Shown piece by piece: positions 1 to 5,506 of a DNA stretch of 9,523 nt. The notes under the pieces are model-generated. The model was not told the DNA's origin and ran no database searches. It saw nothing but the letters and a program-made list of their open reading frames with translations. Made by a program: the position numbers and the translations under genes. The stretch is from JBFGFG01 sp041627475 (GTDB lineage: Bacteria > Actinomycetota > Nitriliruptoria > Nitriliruptorales > Nitriliruptoraceae), in assembly GCA_041627475.1 (NCBI GenBank), contig JBFKQZ010000116.1, forward strand, positions 1 through 9,523, given 5' to 3'. Each line of letters begins with the position of its first letter. The first letter of the stretch is position 1.

Positions 1-1
1 C

Positions 2-736
2 CGCCTGATCTCCCGCCTCACGGGCTATCCCGTGCAGCCCAACAAGGCCGTCGTCGGGCGCAACGCGTTCGCGCACGAGTCCGGCATCCACCAGCACGGT
101 GTCCTCGCCGACCGCCTCACCTACGAGATCATGCGGACCGAGGACGTCGGCGTCGCCGGCAGCTCGATCATCCTCGGCAAGCACTCGGGCCGCCACGCGT
201 TCAAGCAGGCGCTGGAGGACCTCGGGTTCAACCTCACCGACGACGAGGTCCAGGTCGCCTTCGAGGCGTTCAAGGCCGTCGCCGACCGCAAGGGCGAGGT
301 GTCGCACGAGGACGTCCGGGCCATCGTGCTCGACCACACCGCCACCACGGACGTCGAGGGCCACGAGCTCGCGTCGTTCAGCTGCGCCCACGCCCCGGAC
401 CAGTCGCCGACCGCGACCGTCACGATCCGACCCGCCGGTGGTGGCGACTACATCACGTCGACGGCGAGCGGCGACGGCATGGTCGACGCCGCGTGCGCCG
501 CCATCCGCAAGGGGCTCGGCCGCGACGACATCCACCTCACCGTCTTCAACGTCGGCGCCGTCACCGAGGGCATCGACGCGTTGGCGACGGTCACGATCAC
601 CATCGAGGTCGACGGCAACGGCTTCACCGGCCGCGGCGTCTCGACCGACGTCGTCGAGGCCAGCGCCCGCGCCTTCCTCGACGCGATCAACCGCTCGGAG
701 CGGATCACCAAGCGCAAGGGCGAGTTCAGGGTGTAG
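2..736 (+). CDS. leuA: 2-isopropylmalate synthase, C-terminal part (5' end outside window)
   Basis: This is the C-terminal 244 residues of LeuA, which condenses acetyl-CoA with 2-oxoisovalerate to give 2-isopropylmalate, the first committed step of leucine synthesis in the cytoplasm. The frame is open from base 2, so the GTG at 32 is not a start. Visible residues 21-33 read NAFAHESGIHQHG, the hallmark of the HMGL-like synthase family, and KHSGRHAF follows at about 60-67. From about residue 124 the sequence matches the LeuA dimerisation/allosteric domain that binds leucine for feedback inhibition. The HQHG motif and the tail suggest the E. coli-type enzyme (about 510-520 residues) rather than the longer mycobacterial form; this is inferred from a partial sequence. 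The last codons (GEFRV, stop TAG) run directly into a GC-rich hairpin. leuC and leuD lie downstream on the same strand. Homocitrate or citramalate synthase are relatives, but the leuCD context favours LeuA. Confidence 0.96.
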   Translation, partial: RLISRLTGYPVQPNKAVVGRNAFAHESGIHQHGVLADRLTYEIMRTEDVGVAGSSIILGKHSGRHAFKQALEDLGFNLTDDEVQVAFEAFKAVADRKGEVSHEDVRAIVLDHTATTDVEGHELASFSCAHAPDQSPTATVTIRPAGGGDYITSTASGDGMVDAACAAIRKGLGRDDIHLTVFNVGAVTEGIDALATVTITIEVDGNGFTGRGVSTDVVEASARAFLDAINRSERITKRKGEFRV

Positions 737-780
737 CGGGGGCCAGCCCCCCGCGGCCCCGCTGGGGGCTTCGCCCCCAG
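736..780 (+). repeat. Tandem GC-rich hairpins after leuA (dispersed palindromic repeat candidate)
   Basis: Two hairpins lie back to back. The first pairs 736-742 (GCGGGGG) with 748-754 (CCCCCGC) around a 5-base loop and includes the last base of the leuA stop codon. The second pairs 762-769 (CTGGGGGC) with 773-780 (GCCCCCAG), a perfect 8-base-pair stem with a TTC loop. No T-run follows, so this is not a classical intrinsic terminator. The words GGGGCCAGCCCCC (739-751) and GCCCCCAGACCCC (773-785) recur exactly in the leuC-leuD gap. That suggests a mobile or dispersed palindromic element rather than a unique terminator. It could still pause transcription or stabilise the leuA 3' end. Confidence 0.6.
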
Positions 781-824
781 ACCCCGTCGCTGGCCACACA
801 ACCCAGACAGCCGCGAACACACCG

Positions 825-839
825 GGCGAGTCACTCGCC
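825..839 (+). repeat. Short inverted repeat upstream of the 63-residue ORF
   Basis: GGCGAG (825-830) and CTCGCC (834-839) form a perfect 6-base-pair inverted repeat with a 3-base centre (TCA). It sits 15 bases upstream of the AAGGAG ribosome binding site of the small ORF. It could be an operator half-site pair or an mRNA hairpin. At this GC content it could also be chance. I see no convincing -10/-35 promoter pair in the 737-866 gap. Confidence 0.3.
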
Positions 840-866
840 AGACCACATCAGAGCAAGGAGCGCGCG

Positions 867-1058
867 ATGGGCAACGACGTCGTGAAGCTGAACGTCCCGC
901 CGGACCACACGCCGGAGGAGGAGGAGGCACTCGTGGCACGGGTCGCCGCCGCCTACGCGGCGATGGACCCCGACCGCGAGGTCGACATCCAGGTGGAGCG
1001 GCCCGAGGAGGTCGACTACCGGACGACCAAGGCCCAGCAGACGGGTCGCTGGGGGTAG
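867..1058 (+). CDS. Small acidic hypothetical protein between leuA and leuC (63 aa)
   Basis: I do not recognise this gene with certainty. The ATG at 867 follows AAGGAG at 855-860 with a 6-base spacer, which is strong evidence that it is translated. The product has 63 residues and no signal peptide or membrane segment. A predicted helix, rich in Glu and Ala, spans about residues 16-32 (TPEEEEALVARVAAAY). An acidic stretch with a beta-strand-like IQVE follows, then a basic/polar tail ending in TGRWG. The layout (a short strand, then a T-P-E-E-x-x-ALVA helix, then a Trp near the end) resembles actinobacterial acyl-CoA carboxylase epsilon subunits. That is a loose pattern match, and the leucine cluster is not their usual place. 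Its position between leuA and leuC on the same strand suggests co-transcription. The stop codon lies at the base of the next GC-rich hairpin. Confidence 0.75.
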   Translation: MGNDVVKLNVPPDHTPEEEEALVARVAAAYAAMDPDREVDIQVERPEEVDYRTTKAQQTGRWG

Positions 1059-1077
1059 GGAACGGGTCCCCCCCAGC
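1048..1077 (+). repeat. GC-rich hairpin between small ORF and leuC
   Basis: GCTGGGGG (1048-1055) pairs perfectly with CCCCCAGC (1070-1077) around a 14-base loop that contains the small ORF's TAG stop. The arms resemble those of the 762-780 hairpin (CTGGGGGC/GCCCCCAG). The left arm encodes the last residues of the small protein. There is no T-run. leuC's ribosome binding site begins about 29 bases further on, so the hairpin would not mask it directly. Confidence 0.45.
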
Positions 1078-1116
1078 ACGAAGCGCGCCGCACGCGACGC
1101 GGCCACTGGAGTACGC

Positions 1117-2535
1117 ATGAGTTCCCCCCGCACGCTCGCCGAGAAGATCTGGGACCAGCACCTCGTCCGTGACGAGGGCGAGGCTGGTCCGGCCCTCCTC
1201 TACGTCGACCTGCACCTCATCCACGAGGTCACCAGCCCACAGGCCTTCGAGGGCCTGCGGCTGGCCGGTCGTGAGGTCCGTCGCCCGGACCTGACGCTGG
1301 CGACGATGGACCACAACGTCCCGACCGACCCGCAGCAGGTGTCCGGCGCGCTGCCGCTGGCCGACGAGATGTCGGTCCAGCAGATGGAGGCGCTCCGGAA
1401 GAACTGCGAGGAGTTCGGGATCAAGCTGTTCGAGATGGGCAGCCGCAACCAGGGCATCGTCCACATCATCGGACCCGAGCTCGGCCTGACCCAGCCGGGA
1501 CAGGTCATCGTGTGCGGTGACTCGCACACCGCGACCCACGGCGCGTTCGGTGCGCTCGCGTTCGGCATCGGCACGTCCGAGGTCGAGCACGTGCTCGCCA
1601 CCCAGACGCTGCCGCAGGCGAGCCCGAGGACCATGGCGGTCGAGATCGTCGGCCCACGACCGCACGGGACGACGGCGAAGGACCTCATCCTCCACGTGCT
1701 GCGCACGATCGGCGTCGCCGGCGGGACCGGCCACGTCATCGAGTACCGCGGCGAAGCCATCCGCGAGCTCTCGATGGAGGAGCGGATGACCGTCTGCAAC
1801 ATGTCGATCGAGGGTGGTGCCCGTGCTGGGCTCATCGCCCCCGACGAGACGACGTTCGCGTACCTCAAGGACCGGCTCCACGCACCGCAGGGCGAGGCGT
1901 GGGAGGCGGCGCTCGCCGACTGGCGCGAGCTCCACACCGACGAGGGTGCCGAGTTCGACACCGTCGTCACGATCGATGCGAGCGAGATCGCGCCCACCGT
2001 CACCTGGGGCACGACACCGGCCCAGTCGATCGCCATCGGCGAGACCGTCCCGACCCCCGACGACGCACCGGACGAGCAGGTCGCGAAGCAGTACGAGCGC
2101 GCCCTGGCCTACATGGGCCTCCAGGGCGGTGAGGACCTGCGTGACATCGCCGTCGACGTCGTCTTCATCGGGTCGTGCACCAACGGTCGTCTCAGCGACC
2201 TCCAGGAGGTCGCGTCCATGGTGAAGGGCAAGCAGGTCGCCGACGGCGTCCGTGCGATGGTCGTGCCCGGGTCGGGCCTGGTGAAGGAGGCCGCCGAGGC
2301 GGACGGCACCGCCGAGGTCCTGCGCGAGGCCGGCTTCGAGTGGCGCGAACCGGGCTGCTCGATGTGCCTCGGCATGAACCCCGACCAGCTCGCCCCGGGG
2401 CAGCGCGCCGCCAGCACGTCCAACCGCAACTTCGAGGGGCGGCAGGGCTACCGCGGCCGCACCCACCTCGTCAGCCCCGCGATGGCTGCGGGCGCCGCCC
2501 TCACCGGGCGCTTCGTGGACGCACGCGAGTTCTGA
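1117..2535 (+). CDS. leuC: 3-isopropylmalate dehydratase large subunit
   Basis: LeuC is the iron-sulfur subunit of isopropylmalate isomerase. With LeuD it interconverts 2- and 3-isopropylmalate through dehydration and rehydration in the cytoplasm. The 472-residue length is normal for bacterial LeuC. The three 4Fe-4S cysteines are visible: C354 in IGSCTNGR, and C414 and C417 in GCSMCLG. Other aconitase-superfamily signatures are MDHNVPT (64-70), CGDSHTATHGAFGALAFGIG (133-152), and the C-terminal SNRNFEGRQG (435-444). The ATG start at 1117 is preceded by CTGGAG (1106-1111) at a 5-base spacing. All key residues are present, so the enzyme should be active. leuD follows after 77 bases that contain GC-rich hairpins. 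Homoaconitase is the main alternative, but leuA upstream makes leucine synthesis far more likely. Confidence 0.98.
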   Translation: MSSPRTLAEKIWDQHLVRDEGEAGPALLYVDLHLIHEVTSPQAFEGLRLAGREVRRPDLTLATMDHNVPTDPQQVSGALPLADEMSVQQMEALRKNCEEFGIKLFEMGSRNQGIVHIIGPELGLTQPGQVIVCGDSHTATHGAFGALAFGIGTSEVEHVLATQTLPQASPRTMAVEIVGPRPHGTTAKDLILHVLRTIGVAGGTGHVIEYRGEAIRELSMEERMTVCNMSIEGGARAGLIAPDETTFAYLKDRLHAPQGEAWEAALADWRELHTDEGAEFDTVVTIDASEIAPTVTWGTTPAQSIAIGETVPTPDDAPDEQVAKQYERALAYMGLQGGEDLRDIAVDVVFIGSCTNGRLSDLQEVASMVKGKQVADGVRAMVVPGSGLVKEAAEADGTAEVLREAGFEWREPGCSMCLGMNPDQLAPGQRAASTSNRNFEGRQGYRGRTHLVSPAMAAGAALTGRFVDAREF

Positions 2536-2542
2536 CCGACCA

Positions 2543-2585
2543 GGGGCCAGCCCCCAGACCCCCGCCGGGGGCCTTGCCGCCCCGG
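2543..2585 (+). repeat. GC-rich repeat between leuC and leuD, sharing words with the leuA gap
   Basis: GGGGCCAGCCCCC (2543-2555) and the overlapping GCCCCCAGACCCC (2550-2562) are exact copies of two separate 13-base words found after leuA (739-751 and 773-785). Here they overlap, as if the segment between them had been lost. Two mutually exclusive hairpins are possible: 2559-2563 with 2567-2571 (CCCCC/GGGGG, loop GCC), and 2565-2570 with 2580-2585 (CCGGGG/CCCCGG, 9-base loop). There is no T-run. It ends about 16 bases before the leuD Shine-Dalgarno sequence, so it might modulate LeuD translation or leuC-leuD message stability; that is inference. Confidence 0.55.
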
Positions 2586-2612
2586 ACCCCCGCGATCTCT
2601 AGGACCAATGTG

Positions 2613-3227
2613 ATGGAACCCGTCGAGACGATCACCGGGACGATCTGCCCGATCGACGCCAACGACGTCGACACCGACCAGATCATCCCCAAGCAGTTCC
2701 TCAAGCGGATCGAGCGCACGGGCTTCGGGCCGTTCGCCTTCCACGAGTGGCGCACGCTCGAGGACGGCGAGACGCCCGACCCCGACTTCGCGATGAACAA
2801 GCCCGAGCACGAGGGCGCGAGCATCCTGCTGACGGGTGAGAACTTCGGCTGCGGCTCGTCGCGCGAGCACGCGCCCTGGGCGCTCGAGGACGCCGGCTTC
2901 GACGCGATCATCGCGCCGAGCTTCGCCGACATCTTCCGCAACAACTGCGCCAAGATCGGGCTCGTCACGGTGGAGCTGCCGGGCGAGCTCGTCCGCGCAC
3001 TGTTCCAGCGGGTCGCCGAGGACCCATCGGTCGAGCTGACCGTCGACCTCGGCACGATGACCGTGACCGGCGCAGGCATCGAGGAGTCGTTCCACCTGTC
3101 CGAGCACGTGCGGCACAACCTGCGCAACGGCCTGGACGACATCGCACTCACGCTTCAGTCCGCGGACCTGATTGCCGAGTACGAGGGGGAGCGGCCGGGC
3201 TACCGGCCCAGCCTGCAGACCGCCTGA
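2613..3227 (+). CDS. leuD: 3-isopropylmalate dehydratase small subunit
   Basis: LeuD is the swivelling-domain subunit that joins LeuC to form isopropylmalate isomerase. The product is 204 residues, usual for bacterial LeuD. Visible motifs are VDTDQIIP (19-26), shared by LeuD proteins, and GENFGCGSSREHAPWAL (75-91), the substrate-loop signature. PSFADIFRNNCAKIGL (102-117) follows. The ATG at 2613 lies 8 bases after AGGA (2601-2604). A GTG directly before it (2610) is an equally possible start and would add one residue at a 5-base spacing. The stop codon overlaps the GAGGAG ribosome binding site of the next gene, which implies translational coupling to the downstream metallopeptidase. No missing residues or frameshift are seen. 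Confidence 0.97.
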   Translation: MEPVETITGTICPIDANDVDTDQIIPKQFLKRIERTGFGPFAFHEWRTLEDGETPDPDFAMNKPEHEGASILLTGENFGCGSSREHAPWALEDAGFDAIIAPSFADIFRNNCAKIGLVTVELPGELVRALFQRVAEDPSVELTVDLGTMTVTGAGIEESFHLSEHVRHNLRNGLDDIALTLQSADLIAEYEGERPGYRPSLQTA

Positions 3228-3236
3228 GGAGCCCGC

Positions 3237-4199
3237 GTGGACGGATCGGGACCGCGGTTCGTCGACGCCCCCGACGACCCGCCTGCCGCGGTCTGGACCG
3301 CGTCGGCGCCGGTGCGTCGTCCGCCGCCACCGCCGCCGTCGCTCGTGCAGCGGCTGGCGCGCTGGTGGCCCCTGGCCGTGCTCGTCGGCGTGCTCGGGGT
3401 GGTCGCCGGGCTGCTGCTGCGCTTCGGTGACACGTCCACCCCCGTCATCCCGCGGAGCGGCGACGTCCAGGTCCTCTACCTCGCGGAGGAGGGCGACATC
3501 GTCGAGGTCGCGTTCACCCGTGACGCTGCGGCGACCGCCGACCGCGCCCTGCACGACGAGCTGTGGGCCGAGTGGTCCTCGATGATCCCGCCCTACTGGT
3601 CGCGCCGCGTCGCCCGGTTCGAGATCGCGTCGGACGGGCCCGGGGGCATCGCGGCGTCCGTCCAGCGGCTGGACGACGCCGGCGACCGCTGGCTGCTGTC
3701 GGTCGACCCGGTCGATGCTCTCGAGCGTCGCGAGGACTACGTCCACACGCTCGTCCACGAGCTCGCCCACATCGTCACGCTCGGTGCCGGCCGGGTGGAC
3801 GTCGACCCGCGCCCGGCTTCAACGCTGGTCGAGCAGGCCACTCGCTGTGGGGACGCCCCACCGGTCGTCGAGGGCTGCGCCGCCGCGGGCTCGGTGCTGG
3901 CGGCGTTCAGCGAGACCTTCTGGGACCTCGACGAGGTGGGCGGCCCGGACGGGGTGGCCACGATCGGCGACCGCGAGGACGCGACGATCGAGCGCTACCT
4001 CCAGGCACGTGACCGCTACGTCTCCGCCTACGCCGCGAGCGGCCCCAGCGAGGACATCGCCGAGACGTTCACCGCGATGGCGCTCGACCACCCCCAGCCG
4101 CGCGGCAGCGTCGCAGCGGCGAAGGTCGAGTTCCTCCGCGCCGACGCCGAGCTGTTCGCGCTCGCCGACCGCATCCGCGCGACCCTGCGCGAGCGCTGA
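3237..4199 (+). CDS. Membrane-anchored HExxH zinc metallopeptidase-like protein
   Basis: A predicted 320-residue protein of unassigned family. A Pro-rich cytoplasmic N-terminus (about 1-40, with PPPPPP at 29-34) is followed by one hydrophobic helix at about 43-63. The rest is extracytoplasmic, a type II topology. HELAH at 174-178 gives the HExxH zinc site (H174, E175, H178). SEDIAETF at 271-278 resembles the E-D-x-A-E-x-F segment that supplies a third glutamate ligand in several gluzincin-like families; E276 is the likely residue. C204 and C214 could form a disulfide outside the membrane. The GTG start at 3237 is supported by GAGGAG (3226-3231), which overlaps the leuD stop, with a 5-base spacer. 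It is thus coupled to leuD, although nothing suggests a role in leucine synthesis. Its substrate is unknown. Protease activity is inferred from the motif only. Confidence 0.85.
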   Translation: MDGSGPRFVDAPDDPPAAVWTASAPVRRPPPPPPSLVQRLARWWPLAVLVGVLGVVAGLLLRFGDTSTPVIPRSGDVQVLYLAEEGDIVEVAFTRDAAATADRALHDELWAEWSSMIPPYWSRRVARFEIASDGPGGIAASVQRLDDAGDRWLLSVDPVDALERREDYVHTLVHELAHIVTLGAGRVDVDPRPASTLVEQATRCGDAPPVVEGCAAAGSVLAAFSETFWDLDEVGGPDGVATIGDREDATIERYLQARDRYVSAYAASGPSEDIAETFTAMALDHPQPRGSVAAAKVEFLRADAELFALADRIRATLRER

Positions 4200-4202
4200 G
4201 AT

Positions 4203-4236
4203 GGACGTGCCCCGCGCCGTGGCGTGAGGCACGTCC
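4203..4236. terminator. Candidate bidirectional terminator hairpin between convergent genes
   Basis: GGACGTGCC (4203-4211) and GGCACGTCC (4228-4236) form a perfect 9-base-pair stem around a 16-base GC-rich loop. It lies 3 bases after the metallopeptidase stop and 14 bases beyond the lipoprotein stop on the other strand, so it could serve both. There is no T-run on either side. Such hairpins are common as terminators in GC-rich actinobacteria, but the activity here is inferred. Confidence 0.6.
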
Positions 4237-4250
4237 GGGGAAGCCGCGTC

Positions 4251-4688
4251 TCAGGCCTCGGCGGTCACCTGGCTGTCGGTGGCCTCGACCGTGGCGGCGG
4301 TCACGACGCCGTCGGTGATGGTGACGGTGATGCGACCGACCACGTAGTCCTCGGTGAGCATGAACTGCTCGCCGTCACGGGCGCCCACGCGGTACTGGCG
4401 GCCGTCGACCTGTGCCTGCTGCTCGGCCTGGGCCTCGGTCAGACCGAGGTAGGCGTTGGCGACGGCCTCCGCCTCGCCCTGCGACACCGAGCCGTCGTGC
4501 TGGACGTCGTCGTCGGCGGGCATGGAGGTCTCGTCGGTCATGTCGTCCCCGTCGGTCGTGCCGTCCTGCTCACTGATCGGCTGGTCACCGGCGTCGCCGC
4601 CGTCGGTCACGTCGGTGCTGCCGGCGCAGGCGCCGAGCCCGAGCGCGAGCGTGGCCGCGACGGCCAGGCGGGAGAGGTTCCTGTGCAT
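4251..4688 (-). CDS. Lipoprotein with I78 protease-inhibitor-like C-terminal domain
   Basis: A 145-residue exported protein. Residues 1-20 are a basic-hydrophobic signal peptide ending in the lipobox LGAC, with C21 as the lipidated cysteine. Residues 22-70 are an Asp/Gly/Thr-rich disordered linker. From about 78 the sequence reads AYLGLTEAQAEQQAQ, then DGRQYRVGARDGE, MLTEDYVVGRITVTI and DGVVTAATVE. This order (a helix with GLTEAQA, strands, T-x-D-Y-x-x-x-R-I-x-V, and a final D-G-V-V) looks like the peptidase inhibitor I78 family, a small fold related to potato inhibitor I. The match is from memory of the family pattern, and inhibition is not shown. The ATG start is well placed: AAGGAG on the minus strand (plus 4698-4703) lies 9 bases upstream. 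It follows the racemase gene after 104 bases and faces the metallopeptidase gene tail to tail. The site of action should be the outer face of the membrane. Confidence 0.82.
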   Translation of the reverse strand: MHRNLSRLAVAATLALGLGACAGSTDVTDGGDAGDQPISEQDGTTDGDDMTDETSMPADDDVQHDGSVSQGEAEAVANAYLGLTEAQAEQQAQVDGRQYRVGARDGEQFMLTEDYVVGRITVTITDGVVTAATVEATDSQVTAEA

Positions 4689-4760
4689 GGTGGTCTGCTC
4701 CTTCGAGCGTCGGGATGGTGCACGGGTCGTCTGACGGAGGGCGTGCCGGTGGGGTTCCAG

Positions 4761-4779
4761 CGCGCGGCAGCCTCGCGCG
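4761..4779 (-). terminator. Weak hairpin after the racemase gene
   Basis: CGCGCG (4761-4766) and CGCGCG (4774-4779) can pair around a 7-base loop, 13 bases beyond the racemase stop on the minus strand. It has no T-run. It could end the three-gene operon before the lipoprotein gene, but CG alternation is common in this DNA and the call is tentative. I see no recognisable promoter for the lipoprotein gene in the 4689-4792 gap. Confidence 0.25.
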
Positions 4780-4792
4780 GCGGCCGCACGGG

Positions 4793-5506
4793 TCACGGGC
4801 GTGCCGGGACCGCACCCTCCACCAGCCACGTCACGGCCGCATCCATGAGCGCCGACGTCGTCGGCACGAAGGCGACGGCAACGTCGCCGTCGGTCAGCGC
4901 CAGCTCGATCTCGGTGCAGCCGGCGATCACGGCTGCCGCGCCGGCGTCGACCAGCTCGGCCGCTGCGGCGCGCATCGTTGCGCGGCACGCGTCGGTGACC
5001 TCGCCGAGGACCAGCTCGTCGTAGATGTGGTCGTGCACCTGCCGTCGGCGCGCGGCGTCGGGGGTCAGCACCTCGAGGCCGTGCGCCGCGAGACGGTCAC
5101 GCACGCCCGGTTCCTCCATCGTGAACCGGGTGCCGAGCAGGCCGACGCGGGTCGCGCCTGCGTCGCGGCAGCGTGCCGCGGTCGCGTCGGCGACGTGGAG
5201 CAGCGGCACGTCGACGGCGGCCTCGATCGCCGGCGAGACCCGGTGCATCGTGTTGGTCAGCAGCACGAGCGCGTCGGCCCCCGCCCGCTCGAGCCGCGCG
5301 GCGGCGTCCGCCAGCATCGCGCCCGCGCCATCCCAGTCCCCGGCGGCCTGGAGGTCGCCGACCACGCCGAAGTCGGCCGACCACAGCAGCAGCTCGGGCG
5401 TGGCCCGGCCGCCCAGCGCGGCGTTCACCCGTTGGTTGAGCAGGCGGTAGGCCGCCGCGGTCGAGGGCCACGCCATCCCACCGAGCAGGCCGAGGGTGCG
5501 GGTCAT
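4793..5506 (-). CDS. Aspartate/glutamate racemase family protein, YgeA/RacX-like, Thr/Cys active site
   Basis: A 237-residue cytoplasmic protein of the Asp/Glu/hydantoin racemase superfamily. The N-terminal LGLLGGMAWPST (5-16) is typical of the aspartate racemase branch. The first active-site segment is LLTNTMH (82-88), with T84 where two-cysteine racemases have a cysteine. The second is AGCTEIEL (195-202), with C197 present. As I recall, E. coli YgeA has the same Thr/Cys pair (T83/C197) and acts as an L-Asp/Glu-specific racemase, so a broad or weak amino-acid racemase activity is plausible. The ATG lies just after GGAGG (plus 5511-5515), at a 4-base spacing. Its start overlaps the phosphodiesterase stop as ATGA, so the two are translationally coupled. 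MurI is encoded elsewhere in the window, so this is not the cell's only supplier of D-Glu. The substrate is unknown. Confidence 0.9.
   Translation of the reverse strand: MTRTLGLLGGMAWPSTAAAYRLLNQRVNAALGGRATPELLLWSADFGVVGDLQAAGDWDGAGAMLADAAARLERAGADALVLLTNTMHRVSPAIEAAVDVPLLHVADATAARCRDAGATRVGLLGTRFTMEEPGVRDRLAAHGLEVLTPDAARRRQVHDHIYDELVLGEVTDACRATMRAAAAELVDAGAAAVIAGCTEIELALTDGDVAVAFVPTTSALMDAAVTWLVEGAVPARP

Noticed and set aside
32..736. leuA starting at the GTG at 32
   Set aside because: The frame is open upstream with LeuA-like residues (RLTGYP), and a start here would remove the catalytic TIM barrel.
736..780. A leucine attenuator or T-box leader
   Set aside because: The hairpins follow leuA rather than precede the operon. 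No Leu-rich leader peptide, T-box sequence or T-run is present.
448..2466. A 672-codon open frame on the minus strand opposite leuA, the small ORF and leuC
   Set aside because: It lies antisense to clearly conserved leuA and leuC motifs, has Arg/Gly/Asp/Leu-rich composition without domains, and is the usual shadow produced by GC-biased third positions.
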